64,000 bases of DNA, from assembly GCA_029242085.1 (NCBI GenBank), contig JAQWUP010000029.1:51974-115973 (forward strand), read 5' to 3'. Shown piece after piece: positions 30,172-39,180 of this stretch; the stretch's first letter is position 1, and each line of letters begins with the position of its first letter. A program made the translations under genes and the position numbers. Source of the stretch: Porticoccaceae bacterium (lineage in GTDB: Bacteria; Pseudomonadota; Gammaproteobacteria; Pseudomonadales; Porticoccaceae). The notes under the pieces are model-generated. The model was given only the letters and a program-made list of their open reading frames with translations, was not told the DNA's origin and made no database searches.

Positions 30172-30198
30172 AGAGTGCTGGCCTCGGACCAGCACTCT
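30172..30198. repeat. 10-bp-stem hairpin upstream of the response-regulator operon
   Basis: AGAGTGCTGG, loop CCTCGGA, CCAGCACTCT. It is the dominant feature of the 401-bp gap between the regulator (start 29969) and rplS (stop 30371). There is no U-run on either strand. A weaker inverted repeat GTTGCC-N9-GGCAAC lies at 30039-30059, close to the regulator start. They could be operator or leader elements; I see no clear promoter. Confidence 0.5.
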
Positions 30199-30312
30199 AT
30201 AGAATATAGCCTGTATTAATTAGAAACTGGCCAATTCCTGAGCAATCAGGTCTTTAGTTATAAAATAGCGCTCGGTTAAAAAGAGCCCCTAGCCATAAAA
30301 ACAACAGGCAAC

Positions 30313-30339
30313 AAAAAAGGCGATCCATTGGATCGCCTT
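30313..30339 (-). terminator. Terminator of the rpsP-rimM-trmD-rplS operon
   Basis: AAGGCGATCC, loop of three, GGATCGCCTT form a perfect 10-bp stem; on the minus strand it is followed by TTTTTTG. It lies about 30 bp after the rplS stop. Confidence 0.9.
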
Positions 30340-30370
30340 CTTCGATACTGAGTGAACAACCTGTGGTTGC

Positions 30371-30727
30371 TTAGCCCAGCTTCTCTTTAATACGTGCAGA
30401 TCTACCTGAACGCTCACGCAAGTAGTACAGTTTGGCGCGACGAACAGCACCGCGACGCTTAACTTCAATACTGTCAACGAGTGGGCTGTAAGTTTGGAAG
30501 GTACGCTCTACGCCAATACCGTTGGATATTTTGCGTACTGTGAATGCAGAGTTGAGCTGACGGTTGCGCTTAGCCAGAACTACACCTTCAAAGGCCTGAA
30601 GACGCTCACGAGTGCCCTCTTTTACCTTAACCTGCACAACCACGGTATCACCGGGGCTGAAATCAGGGATTTCTTTACTCATCTGCTCTTTTTCAAGTGC
30701 AGCGATAATTGATACTTTGTTAGACAT
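30371..30727 (-). CDS. rplS: 50S ribosomal protein L19
   Basis: L19 sits at the 30S-50S interface. The ATG at 30727 gives 118 residues ([16 protein letters not shown]), the normal length and N-terminus, with GAGGAG seven bases upstream; the track start at 30748 places that ribosome site inside the ORF. Signatures: [43 protein letters not shown] and [19 protein letters not shown]. Last gene of the rpsP operon, followed by a strong terminator. Confidence 0.98.
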   Translation of the reverse strand: MSNKVSIIAALEKEQMSKEIPDFSPGDTVVVQVKVKEGTRERLQAFEGVVLAKRNRQLNSAFTVRKISNGIGVERTFQTYSPLVDSIEVKRRGAVRRAKLYYLRERSGRSARIKEKLG

Positions 30728-30798
30728 TTCTTGCTCCTCAATTTTCATTGGTTGGTGGCAATGCCACCTGATTTAGAGCTCTGTACAGAGAGGATAAG

Positions 30799-31551
30799 TT
30801 ATCCTTGCTTATCATCTGCCAGCGCAGCACTCACTTCCTTGAGTATTGCCTGTTGCTCTTTATTGAGTTCCAGGCGGTCCAGTAAATCTGGTCTTCTCTG
30901 CTGGGTTCGCACTAATGACTGCTGCAAACGCCAACGTCTTATTCTTTCATGGTCACCGGAGAGTAAAACCTCTGGCACCTGCTGCCCATCTTGTTGCTCA
31001 GGCCGTGTGTAGTGCGGGCAGTCCAACAGACCATTGGCAAATGAATCCTGATCTGCTGAATCCTGATGGCCCAGTGCTCCGGGTATCTGGCGTATCAGCG
31101 CATCCATCAGCACCATGGCTGGAAGCTCTCCACCACTGAGTACATAGTCTCCTATGGACCACTCCTCATCGACTTCCAACTCAATCAATCTCTCGTCGAT
31201 ACCTTCGTAGCGACCGGCAATCAGAATCAATGATTGCTGAGATGCAAAACCATTCACTGCTGCCTGATTTAACACCTTGCCCTGGGGGGATAAATACACC
31301 ACCAACGGGTTTTCGTCTGTCCATTCTCTGGCGGCTGATATCGCCCTGCGCAGAGGTTCGATCATCATCACCATACCGGGGCCTCCCCCGTAGGGTCTGG
31401 CATCAACCGTCTGATGACGATCTTCGGTAAAATCTCTTGGGTTATAGCTGGCTATTTCCAGCAACCCTTCTTTTACGGCCCGGCTACTTATGCCGTAGTC
31501 GGTTACCGCTGCAAACATTTCCGGAAACAGGGTAATCAGTGCAATCTTCAT
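30799..31551 (-). CDS. trmD: tRNA (guanine(37)-N1)-methyltransferase
   Basis: TrmD makes m1G37 in tRNAs reading CNN codons and prevents +1 frameshifting. The 250-residue SPOUT enzyme is normal: [21 protein letters not shown] at the N-terminus, [24 protein letters not shown] and [15 protein letters not shown] at the trefoil knot. It lies between rimM and rplS with short gaps, the conserved operon order. Confidence 0.98.
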   Translation of the reverse strand: MKIALITLFPEMFAAVTDYGISSRAVKEGLLEIASYNPRDFTEDRHQTVDARPYGGGPGMVMMIEPLRRAISAAREWTDENPLVVYLSPQGKVLNQAAVNGFASQQSLILIAGRYEGIDERLIELEVDEEWSIGDYVLSGGELPAMVLMDALIRQIPGALGHQDSADQDSFANGLLDCPHYTRPEQQDGQQVPEVLLSGDHERIRRWRLQQSLVRTQQRRPDLLDRLELNKEQQAILKEVSAALADDKQG

Positions 31552-31592
31552 TCATTCCACCTCTGTTGCCTCAATGTGGCCCGAACTATCGC

Positions 31593-32135
31593 TTAAAATT
31601 CTGGATCCCAAATCACATCGATCGTCTGAGAGGCTATATCAATCTCGGTAACAAACTGATCAACATAGGGGATCAAGCGCTCTTCCCTATCAATACTGTC
31701 TGTATCCCCTGCAATCACCAGCACATCATTAGCCCCGGTCTCTAACAGAGATTTCACCACTCCGAGTCGAATCTCTCGCCCTTCAAAGTGGCTAACCACA
31801 GCAAGACCTTCCAGTTGATGCCAGTAGAACTCTTCGCGATTTAAGTCGGGAAGCTGGCTTTTGTCGACTGAGATGTCCTGATTACACCAGGCGCGAGCAA
31901 TATCTCTATCGTCTACACCTTTTATATGCACTATCAGCCCATCGGCGTGGCGCTTCCAGTCATCGACAACAATCTGCTGTCGGCCGGCTGCACTGTCTAC
32001 CCACCAAGGCTGGTAGTCGAACAATGTTTCTATCTGCTCCGTATACGAGAACACTTTTACCCATCCGCGCACACCAAACACTGTTGTGATCCGGCCTACA
32101 ACCAGTGTTTCCGAACTGTTTTGAGCGCTACTCAC
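31593..32135 (-). CDS. rimM: Ribosome maturation factor RimM
   Basis: RimM helps assemble the 30S head by binding S19 and 16S rRNA. The 180-residue protein has the N-terminal RimM barrel (VVGRITTVFGVRGWVKVFSYTE) and the C-terminal PRC-barrel (LPDLNREEFYWHQLEGLAVV, GANDVLVI, RLIPYVDQFV). It is 16 bp after rpsP and 41 bp before trmD. Confidence 0.97.
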   Translation of the reverse strand: MSSAQNSSETLVVGRITTVFGVRGWVKVFSYTEQIETLFDYQPWWVDSAAGRQQIVVDDWKRHADGLIVHIKGVDDRDIARAWCNQDISVDKSQLPDLNREEFYWHQLEGLAVVSHFEGREIRLGVVKSLLETGANDVLVIAGDTDSIDREERLIPYVDQFVTEIDIASQTIDVIWDPEF

Positions 32136-32151
32136 AGGCTGCAGTACCTAA

Positions 32152-32403
32152 TTAGGCTGCTAGCTTGGCAGCCTCTTTCAACAATGCAGAAACTCGATCG
32201 CTAATCTGTGCGCCTTGACCCTGCCAGTATGCGGCACGCTCAAGATCTACACGCAGACGCTCTTCAGCACCGCGGGCAACCGGGTTAAAAAAGCCAATAC
32301 GCTCAATGTAGCGAGCATCACGTGCATTACGCGAATCAGAAACTGTGATGTGGTAAAAGGGACGCTTTTTCGCGCCACCACGAGCCAATCTAATTGTTAC
32401 CAT
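32152..32403 (-). CDS. rpsP: 30S ribosomal protein S16
   Basis: An 83-residue S16 with the family start [19 protein letters not shown], the [18 protein letters not shown] segment and the LKEAAKLAA tail. First gene of the rpsP-rimM-trmD-rplS operon. The 218-bp gap upstream, up to ffh, contains the ffh terminator and must contain its promoter, but no clear -35/-10 pair was found. Confidence 0.98.
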   Translation of the reverse strand: MVTIRLARGGAKKRPFYHITVSDSRNARDARYIERIGFFNPVARGAEERLRVDLERAAYWQGQGAQISDRVSALLKEAAKLAA

Positions 32404-32586
32404 TTACTAAAATCCTGTGTTCAAGCGGCATTATCGCCAGTCTTGATGCCTATTTAAGTACCTAATCATGTGCCACGCAAAAATAGCGGGGCCCCCACGG
32501 AAGGCGCGGTATACTACGTCAAAAGGTGGTGAAAGGAAACTACTTTAAAAGAAAATAAGTCGCTTTTATGCCACTGTAGATATTGT

Positions 32587-32608
32587 AAAAAAGCCTGTAA
32601 GAACAGGC
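32587..32608 (-). terminator. Intrinsic terminator of ffh
   Basis: On the minus strand GCCTGT-TCTT-ACAGGC is followed by TTTTTT, beginning about 14 bp after the ffh stop. Confidence 0.85.
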
Positions 32609-32621
32609 CGTTAGCTTTAGG

Positions 32622-34010
32622 CTAGCGGCGCGGGAACATGCCGGGTGGCAAACCACCCCCAGAAGGCGCCGCACCACCCAAGCCACGCATCATATTTTGC
32701 ATGCCTTTGCCCTTCATTTTTTTTATCATCTTGCCCATTTGCTTGTGCTGCTTAAGCAGGCGATTGAGATCCTGAATGCTGGTGCCCGAGCCGACAGTGA
32801 TGCGTCGTTTGCGCGAACCATTAAGAATATCCGGATTGCGGCGCTCTTTTGGCGTCATGGAGTCAATTATGCACTCCATGCGGGTAAATTGGCTGGTCAT
32901 ATCGGGCTGCTGCGCCATTTGCGCCATATTGCCCATACCCGGCAGCTTGTCCATCATGCCTGCCATGCCACCCATATTTTTCATTTGCTGAAGCTGATCG
33001 CGCAGATCTTCCAGATCAAAGCCCTTACCCTTGGCGACCTTCTGAGCCAATTTCTCAGCTTTCTTCTTATCAACTTTGCGTTCAACATCTTCGATAAGAC
33101 TGAGTACATCACCCATTCCCAGTATGCGCGATGCAATACGCTCGGGATGGAATGGCTCAAGTGCGTCTACTTTTTCACCCACACCGAGGAATTTAATCGG
33201 CTTGCCGGTAATATGTCTGACCGACAGGGCGGCACCACCTCGGGCATCACCGTCGACCTTGGTTAATATCACACCAGTCAGCGGCAGGGCTTCATTAAAG
33301 GCTTTGGCAGTGTTGACGGCGTCCTGACCAATCATGGCGTCAATCACAAATAGGGTTTCAACCGGATTGGCTGCCTTATGCACGTCTTTGATCTCTGCCA
33401 TCATTTGATCATCGATCGCTAAGCGGCCTGCAGTATCAACGATCAACACATCGGCAAAACTGGTTTTGGCGGCGGCAATGGCAGATTTAACAATCGCCAC
33501 TGGCTTTTCACTTGGGTCACTGGGGAAAAATTCAGCGCCAACTTCATTGGCCAGCGTTTTCAGCTGTTCTATGGCGGCTGGACGATAGACATCCGCAGAG
33601 ACGACCATGACTTTTTTCTTTTCGCGCTCGCTCAGATAGCGAGATAACTTGGCCACAGAGGTGGTTTTACCCGCTCCCTGCAAACCAGCCATCAGAATAA
33701 TTGCCGGTGGCTGCTGGGCCAGGTTAAGGGATTCGTTTTTCTCCCCCATCACGCTCTCTAACTCGGCCTGAACAATTTTGAGGAATTGCTGGCCCGGATT
33801 GAGGCTACTGTTAACCTCTTTGCCCAGAGCGCGCTCTTTTACCAGGGCGACAAAGTCTTTGACTACTGGCAGTGCAACATCGGCCTCAAGAAGCGCCTTG
33901 CGCACCTCACGCAATGTCTCTTCGATATTTGTTTCACTAAGACTGGCTTTTCCAGAGATTTTTTTCAGGCTCTGGGAGAGGCGTTCACTTAAATTTTCAA
34001 ACATGGCCAT
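32622..34010 (-). CDS. ffh: Signal recognition particle GTPase Ffh
   Basis: Ffh binds 4.5S RNA and signal sequences and targets membrane proteins to FtsY. The 462-residue protein has an N domain, the GTPase G domain (GLQGAGKTTSVAKL, DTAGRLAIDD, TKVDGDARGG) and a Met-rich M domain (about 300-462; MGGMAGMMDKLPGMGNM) with a Gly/Met tail. Two start ATGs six bases apart exist; GGAAG eight bases before the one at 34010 favours it. Divergent from ypjD, the conserved arrangement. Confidence 0.98.
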   Translation of the reverse strand: MAMFENLSERLSQSLKKISGKASLSETNIEETLREVRKALLEADVALPVVKDFVALVKERALGKEVNSSLNPGQQFLKIVQAELESVMGEKNESLNLAQQPPAIILMAGLQGAGKTTSVAKLSRYLSEREKKKVMVVSADVYRPAAIEQLKTLANEVGAEFFPSDPSEKPVAIVKSAIAAAKTSFADVLIVDTAGRLAIDDQMMAEIKDVHKAANPVETLFVIDAMIGQDAVNTAKAFNEALPLTGVILTKVDGDARGGAALSVRHITGKPIKFLGVGEKVDALEPFHPERIASRILGMGDVLSLIEDVERKVDKKKAEKLAQKVAKGKGFDLEDLRDQLQQMKNMGGMAGMMDKLPGMGNMAQMAQQPDMTSQFTRMECIIDSMTPKERRNPDILNGSRKRRITVGSGTSIQDLNRLLKQHKQMGKMIKKMKGKGMQNMMRGLGGAAPSGGGLPPGMFPRR

Positions 34011-34127
34011 GCAGATAACTTCCAGCAGTTCATTTTAAGGCGGCATTATAGCAATAATTTTGCCCTGCCCTTCACCCTGTGACCTGAATATGCCACACTC
34101 CTTTAAAGTTTCTAGCGAATTTATCTC

Positions 34128-34925
34128 ATGACAGGCTCAATGCTGGGTTTTGCTGCAATTGCCGCTTATGCGTATGGACTGGTTTACCACCTGATCCAGA
34201 TGCGCAGAGACCCTCAGTTTAATCCAACCTCATTGCGGGTAATCACCGGCACTGCCATCTGTCTGCACGCACTGGCAATTTCGGACCTGCTGCTGGTCGA
34301 TGGCGGTTTGGATTTAAGTCTGCTTAAGATACTTGCCCTGTTGGCTCTGGTGATCAATGTTTTGGTGTTTGTCAGCGGCCTCAAGAAACCGCTGCACAGC
34401 CTTTATCTGATCTTACTGCCAGTGTCTGCCCTGTGCCTGCTGGCCGCTCTAACGAATCCCAGCACTAAGCCACCTGCATTGATGTCTGCGCCGATTCAAG
34501 CCCATGTTCTGATCTCTCTGCTCGCGTACAGTCTTCTGGCGATAGCCGCCTTGCAGGCGCTTCTGGCTGGCTATCAAGACTGGCAACTGAAACATAAACA
34601 CCAGAATATTCTGATGCGCACCCTGCCGCCCGTTCAGACAATGGAAATACTGTTATTTGAGCTAATTTGGGCCGGAGAAATCCTGCTGACGCTCTCTTTA
34701 ATCAGCGGCTTTCTATTCTTCGATGACCTTTTTGCTCAGCATCTGGTGCACAAGGTAACCTTTAGCCTGGTCGCCTGGTTTGTTTATGCCACCCTACTGT
34801 GGGGTCGTCACAGCCGTGGCTGGCGTGGCAATAAAGCGATTCGCTGGACATGGGCGGGCTTTATCGCCATCTTGCTCGGCTATGTTGGCAGCAAGGTCGT
34901 GATGGAATTTATCCTCGTCCAGTAA
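34128..34925 (+). CDS. ypjD: Inner-membrane protein YpjD (CcsA/cytochrome c assembly family)
   Basis: A 265-residue protein with about eight hydrophobic helices, belonging to the CcmC/CcsA-type family that also includes YpjD. It contains the HVLISLLAYSLLAIAALQALLAGYQ segment and the LTLSLISGFLFFDD region with the late HKVTFSLVAWFVYATLLWGRH, the family signature. Function is not firmly established; family membership suggests a link to heme or cytochrome assembly. It is divergent from ffh and followed by the CorB-like gene, as in E. coli. Confidence 0.87.
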   Translation: MTGSMLGFAAIAAYAYGLVYHLIQMRRDPQFNPTSLRVITGTAICLHALAISDLLLVDGGLDLSLLKILALLALVINVLVFVSGLKKPLHSLYLILLPVSALCLLAALTNPSTKPPALMSAPIQAHVLISLLAYSLLAIAALQALLAGYQDWQLKHKHQNILMRTLPPVQTMEILLFELIWAGEILLTLSLISGFLFFDDLFAQHLVHKVTFSLVAWFVYATLLWGRHSRGWRGNKAIRWTWAGFIAILLGYVGSKVVMEFILVQ

Positions 34926-34994
34926 CAAAATCCTATTGCCAAAGCAGGCAAACTACTTCAACATAATCTTCCGAAATTTTTGAGGTTCCTATCC

Positions 34995-36272
34995 TTGGAC
35001 GGTTCCCACCCTTGGGTGTTGTGGTCAACACTCCTAGCACTATTAGTTGTATCCGCATTTTTCTCTGGCTCCGAAACCGGCATGATGTCTTTAAACCGAT
35101 ATCGGCTTCGACATCAGCGCAAAAAAAGCTCTGGAGCGCGCCGAGCAGCGAAGCTATTGGCTATGCCGGATCGGCTTATTGGTCTGATTTTGATTGGCAA
35201 CAATGCCGTTAATATACTGGCGGCAATTATTGCCAATATGCTGGCCATTATTTATGTCGGCGAAGCCGCCGCGCCCTGGGTAGCCACTGCCTCTTTGACC
35301 ATCATGGTGCTGGTGTTCTCGGAAGTCACACCCAAGACCATTGCCGCACAAAATCCCGAGTGGTTTGCCTTCAAGGCCAGCCATATCTTAAAACCCATGC
35401 TGCAACTATTGACTCCACTGGTGTGGGCGGTCAATAAACTGACGAATTCACTGATCTCTCTGCTTGGCTTTGACCCCAATAAGGATCGCGACGATGCATT
35501 GGATAATGAAGAGCTTAAATCCCTAGTGGATATCTCTGGGCACAAGCTCTCAGAGGGTAAACAGGGCATGCTGCGGGCTATTCTCGATCTGGAGAATGTT
35601 ACCGTCGAAGATATTATGATTCCCCGAAACGAAGTTAAGGGTCTGGATCTAGAGGACAATATTGATGATCTGATGAATAATATTCTGTCTTCAGAATATA
35701 CTCGTCAGCCTCTCTATGAAGGTGATATCAATAATATTGTCGGCATTTTCCACGCCCGCAAAGCCAATCATCTGCTGCGTTCTGAGACCGTCACGCACAA
35801 GGCGATTAAGCGCTTTGCTGAGGAAGCCTACTTTATTCCCGAAAGCACTACTTTAACCACTCAACTGCTCAACTTTAAGGAAACGCGCAAGCGCTTTGCG
35901 GTGGTAGTCGATGAGTACGGTGAGGTTCAGGGTTTGGTGACCTTGGAAGATATTTTGGAAGAGATTGTCGGCGACTTTACCACCAATACGGCCGATGATA
36001 TTGATGAAGTTATTGCCCGCAAAGATGGCAGCTATGTGATCGATGGCGCGGCTACCGTGCGCGAAATCAATAAGGCGACTGGCTGGGAGTTACCAACAGA
36101 CGGCCCTAAAACATTAAATGGCCTTGCACTCGAGCAACTCGAGAGCATTCCGGACGGCAATGTTAGCTTTACGGTGGGTGCCTTTAGGTTTGAGACCGAG
36201 GAGATCAACGGCACCATGATTAAGAAAGTAGCCGTTATTTGCCTGAAACCGAAAAAGGCCTTGGAGGAATAA
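34995..36272 (+). CDS. CorB/YfjD-type CNNM-CBS membrane protein (HlyC/CorC family)
   Basis: A 425-residue protein: DUF21/CNNM membrane domain with about four helices (SAFFSGSETGMMSLNRYRLRH, LIGNNAVNILAAIIANML, VFSEVTPKTIAA), a CBS pair (about 200-330; EDIMIPRNEVKGLD, VVVDEYGEVQGLVTLEDILEEIVGDF) and a C-terminal CorC_HlyC domain. Relatives are implicated in magnesium efflux; hemolysin naming is historical. Both TTG codons at 34980 and 34995 could start it; GAGG at 34982-34985 has correct spacing only for 34995. It follows ypjD, as corB does in E. coli. Confidence 0.9.
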   Translation: MDGSHPWVLWSTLLALLVVSAFFSGSETGMMSLNRYRLRHQRKKSSGARRAAKLLAMPDRLIGLILIGNNAVNILAAIIANMLAIIYVGEAAAPWVATASLTIMVLVFSEVTPKTIAAQNPEWFAFKASHILKPMLQLLTPLVWAVNKLTNSLISLLGFDPNKDRDDALDNEELKSLVDISGHKLSEGKQGMLRAILDLENVTVEDIMIPRNEVKGLDLEDNIDDLMNNILSSEYTRQPLYEGDINNIVGIFHARKANHLLRSETVTHKAIKRFAEEAYFIPESTTLTTQLLNFKETRKRFAVVVDEYGEVQGLVTLEDILEEIVGDFTTNTADDIDEVIARKDGSYVIDGAATVREINKATGWELPTDGPKTLNGLALEQLESIPDGNVSFTVGAFRFETEEINGTMIKKVAVICLKPKKALEE

Positions 36273-36288
36273 TCCTTTAAAGCGGTAT

Positions 36289-36474
36289 CTAGTAAAAAGG
36301 ATTGTTTTTTTGTGCTCTCTCGCCGCAGAGCACTAGAACATCAAGTCGCTGATGGTCGTCCAAAACGCTCCATTCTCGGATCTCGTCCCTGGTTCTAAAG
36401 CAACCAATACAGGTGTCTTCATCGTTCAATGAGCAGACAGAATTGCAGGGTGAGGCGATTCGATTATCGGACAT
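36289..36474 (-). CDS. DUF1289 small Cys-rich protein
   Basis: A 61-residue protein with the DUF1289 pattern: SPCNSVCSLNDEDTCIGCFRTRDEIREW, four Cys that could bind a metal or iron-sulfur cluster, and a second half ending in LVLCGERAQ. Family function is unknown. The ATG shares one base with the TGA of the carbonic-anhydrase-like gene, so it is the third gene of the NUDIX/gamma-CA unit, converging on the CorB-like gene. Confidence 0.88.
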   Translation of the reverse strand: MSDNRIASPCNSVCSLNDEDTCIGCFRTRDEIREWSVLDDHQRLDVLVLCGERAQKNNPFY

Positions 36475-36998
36475 CAGCGCTTTATCTCCACCAAATCGGT
36501 GGTCATTTTATGTGCTTCGTGAGCATAGTGGGCAGCTGAACCGAGCAAGAACTGCCTGGTCTGCTCATCAGTCTCACGAATCACCTTTCCGGGAGAGCCA
36601 ACAACCATCGAGCCATCGGGAATCACAGCCCCCGCTTTAACCAGCGCGTTGGCGCCGATAATGCAGTCACTGCCGACTTTTGCTCCGTCGAGAATAACCG
36701 CATTAATACCGACTAGAGTGCGATCACCCACTTCTAAACAATGAATCATGGCATTGTGGCCAACAGTGACATCTTCGCCAATTTTGAGTGGCTGACCGGC
36801 ATCACAGTGCAGCACCGCGCCATCTTGAATATTACTGCGTGCACCGACCTCGATAACATCGCAGTCACCGCGAATCACTGCATTAAACCAGACGCTGGAT
36901 TGCTCTTTGAGAACAACCTTGCCCATAACATCGGCGCTGGCTGCTACAAATACTGAGTCGTGAATGTCTGGGCTATCATCACCAATTCGGTAAATCAT
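36474..36998 (-). CDS. Gamma-carbonic anhydrase-like hexapeptide protein (YrdA family)
   Basis: A 174-residue left-handed beta-helix protein. It has the zinc-binding His residues of gamma-carbonic anhydrases (VTVGHNAMIHCLEVGDRTLVG, with an upstream HCDAG) and the RGDCDVIEVGARSNIQD segment. YrdA-type members bind zinc, but activity as carbonic anhydrase is often not shown. It overlaps the NUDIX gene stop (ATGA) and the DUF1289 start. Confidence 0.9.
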   Translation of the reverse strand: MIYRIGDDSPDIHDSVFVAASADVMGKVVLKEQSSVWFNAVIRGDCDVIEVGARSNIQDGAVLHCDAGQPLKIGEDVTVGHNAMIHCLEVGDRTLVGINAVILDGAKVGSDCIIGANALVKAGAVIPDGSMVVGSPGKVIRETDEQTRQFLLGSAAHYAHEAHKMTTDLVEIKR

Positions 36999-37654
36999 TT
37001 TTGTCCTCGCTTGCGTAACTCATCTATGCGGGCGTCGCTTGGGTAAATTAAATCGACCCCAGCGTCTAAGGTGGCGTTCAGCATATCCACCACTACTTTT
37101 AAGGTAAACCCCCAAATTTTATGTCCTTTATACGATATAAATGGAAAACTGAGTGCACCGACGGCGTTTTTTATTTCAAAATACTGGTACTGGCTGATAT
37201 CGGTAAAAATACTGATTGGAGCATCGAATATAGCGGCTATTTCAGAGGGCTCAGCCTGTAATTCAAGCTGGCCATGGGCCAGGCCAACAAAAGGCGTAAC
37301 GCGCAGGTTGCGGCGTTTAGGTGAAGCCACTGGCAGCATGGCAATTGGCTCTACCAAATGAGGGGGCAAGCCGATCTCTTCATGTGTCTCTCGCAGTGCG
37401 GTCTGTAGCAAGTTTTGATCTGTCGCATCCCACATGCCTCCGGGAAATGCGACTTCCCCAGCATGGTTATTAAGATGCATTGCACGCTGTGTCAGCACTA
37501 TCTGAGGGTCCGCCGGATCACCATGCAACAACAACAGCACCGCCGCGGTTGCGCCAGACTCTTGCGGGCCAGACTGAGACGGATCAAGGGGAAAGTTTTT
37601 TAACTGATTTTTAATCGTTTCTAGCATTTGTGCATTATACTCAGCTCTGGCCAT
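36995..37654 (-). CDS. NUDIX hydrolase, coenzyme A pyrophosphatase type
   Basis: A 219-residue protein (210 if the Met at 37627 starts it). The NUDIX box is in the NudL/CoA-pyrophosphatase form: AFPGGMWDATDQ... followed by ALRETHEEIGL, with the upstream LTQRAMHLNNHAGEVAFPGG (UPF0035 signature). Family members cleave CoA and its derivatives to 3',5'-ADP and phosphopantetheine. No good Shine-Dalgarno distinguishes the two starts. A minus-strand TATAAT at 37634-37639 would place the transcription start at about the second Met. First gene of a three-gene unit. Confidence 0.88.
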   Translation of the reverse strand: MARAEYNAQMLETIKNQLKNFPLDPSQSGPQESGATAAVLLLLHGDPADPQIVLTQRAMHLNNHAGEVAFPGGMWDATDQNLLQTALRETHEEIGLPPHLVEPIAMLPVASPKRRNLRVTPFVGLAHGQLELQAEPSEIAAIFDAPISIFTDISQYQYFEIKNAVGALSFPFISYKGHKIWGFTLKVVVDMLNATLDAGVDLIYPSDARIDELRKRGQK

Positions 37655-37668
37655 TTTCTGAGCTTTTC

Positions 37669-38226
37669 ATGAAATTTTGTTCTAACTGCGGCAATCCAGT
37701 CAGCCAAAAAATACCCGAGGACGATAATCGCGAACGCCATGTTTGTGGTCATTGTGGAATGATCCATTATCAGAATCCAAAAGTTATCGCGGGTGTACTG
37801 CCAATCTATGGTGATCAGATACTTTTATGTAAACGATCTATCGAACCACGTCATGGATTTTGGACCCTGCCTGCGGGTTTTTTAGAGAATGGCGAATCCT
37901 CTTTAGAAGGTGCATTGCGAGAATGTGAGGAAGAAGCCAATGCGTCGGTGATCAACCCGCAACTCTATGCGCTGTTCGATATCCCACAAATTAATCAGGT
38001 GTATGTGTTTTATCGTGCCCATCTAGAGAAGCCGGTATTTGGTCCCAGCTCAGAATCCTCTGAAGTTGCACTATTTAATGAGGCCGATATTCCCTGGGCC
38101 AATCTGGCCTTCCCTGTGGTCGAGCTGGCGCTGGATTATTTTCTTCAAGATCGTATTACTGGCGAGTTTGGAGTAAAGCATGATGAGATAAAACGACCCT
38201 GGAAAAGCCGCCGCGTTATCTCATAA
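37669..38226 (+). CDS. Zinc-ribbon NUDIX hydrolase (NudC-like second type)
   Basis: A 185-residue protein: an N-terminal zinc ribbon (CSNCGNPV ... CGHCGMIHYQNPK), then a NUDIX domain with LPAGFLENGE and ALRECEEEANA in the GX5EX7REUXEEXGU layout. The last box position is Ala-Asn-Ala rather than the usual Gly-hydrophobic, seen in some family members. Related proteins act on NAD(H), ADP-ribose or FAD; the substrate here is not identifiable. The track ORF starts at 37630, but the ATG at 37669 begins at the zinc ribbon and follows a TATACT at 37636-37641. Confidence 0.88.
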   Translation: MKFCSNCGNPVSQKIPEDDNRERHVCGHCGMIHYQNPKVIAGVLPIYGDQILLCKRSIEPRHGFWTLPAGFLENGESSLEGALRECEEEANASVINPQLYALFDIPQINQVYVFYRAHLEKPVFGPSSESSEVALFNEADIPWANLAFPVVELALDYFLQDRITGEFGVKHDEIKRPWKSRRVIS

Positions 38227-38240
38227 TGATCTGCGGCAGT

Positions 38241-38990
38241 TTAAAAGTGAAGTTGCAGAGCCAAAAAGTAACCCTCGAAGCTGGCATCTGCCTCTAGGTC
38301 GTCGAGATCGTCCAATTCCACGAGCATGGAGCGATAACCCAGAATCAAACCAGCATCAACGGCGGGTAGCAGATCAAATTCATAGGTTACCTGTGCCGCC
38401 CAATCAATCAGTCTAAATTCATCGACATTAATCCAATTGGCCAGCACATGGGCGGACAGCCCGGTGACAGGTATATCGACACCGACCTGCCCATACAGCA
38501 GCGGCCCGACTGCATCCAGCTCAATTGACTCCTGCTGAGTTACGCCCACCAAACTCGCCTCGCCATCGAATGAGCGAGCTGTAATACCAAGATCTAGGTC
38601 GATCACATTATCCATAATTTCATAGTACAGCGTGGCATCTGTGTGGGTTAGATCGAGTGACACAGCGACCTGTTCATCCGTCACAAAGGGGTTGCCATTG
38701 AGATTGGTGCCAGCGCTGACCAGCGCATTGCCATTCCACTCCATCTCGCTGTGCTGAACGCGAATATTCGGCAGGATTGGTATCGGATGCTCTATGGCAA
38801 CAAATACAAATTGGTTATTTTGCTAATCCAGGTTCAGGGTAGATTCAAGGTTGATATCAGTGCGTCCAATATCGCCCTCAGGGCTCGCCTGCCATGAGCC
38901 ACCGCCCACATATAAACCAATAAAATCTGCTGAGGCCGATATTGGTGTGAGAATTAATGCTGCTACCAGCATGCTGCGAAGTGAAATCAT
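38241..38990 (-). pseudogene. TIGR04219-like outer-membrane beta-barrel protein, interrupted by an in-frame TAG
   Basis: Two track ORFs (38823-39122 and 38241-38744) are in the same frame and separated only by one TAG at 38823-38825. Read through, the 249-codon gene has a start at 38990 with AGGAAG before it, a signal peptide (MISLRSMLVAALILTPISASA), FIGLYVGGGSWQASPEGDIG, then after the stop QNNQFVFVAIEHPIPILPNIRVQH, and a barrel ending in LQLHF with a terminal Phe. This is the layout of small gammaproteobacterial outer-membrane proteins of the TIGR04219 type. No frameshift is needed. Recent nonsense mutation or sequence error are both possible; I infer loss of function if real. Confidence 0.8.
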
Positions 38991-39122
38991 AGGTCTTCCT
39001 TGGGCTGTTAAATTAGCAGCCATAGTAATAATTAACGCGCCATATTTGTGTGATAGACACACGACACCAACCTCGACAGGTTGGCAAAATAGCGTTTCAC
39101 AGCCGTTTTTTACAGTAGCCAT

Positions 39123-39152
39123 AAAAAACCCCGCACTCAGAAAGTGCGGGGT
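39123..39152 (-). terminator. Intrinsic terminator of the peroxiredoxin gene
   Basis: A perfect 10-bp stem, ACCCCGCACT / AGTGCGGGGT with loop CAGAA; on the minus strand it is followed by TTTTTT. It starts about 28 bp after the peroxiredoxin stop. Confidence 0.9.
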
Positions 39153-39180
39153 CTTAGACGTGCAGACTAACGCTGACTAA

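Noticed and set aside
32697-33266. 189-aa plus-strand ORF rich in His and Leu opposite ffh
   Set aside because: Reverse complement of the Met-rich M domain and G domain of ffh; composition is a by-product.
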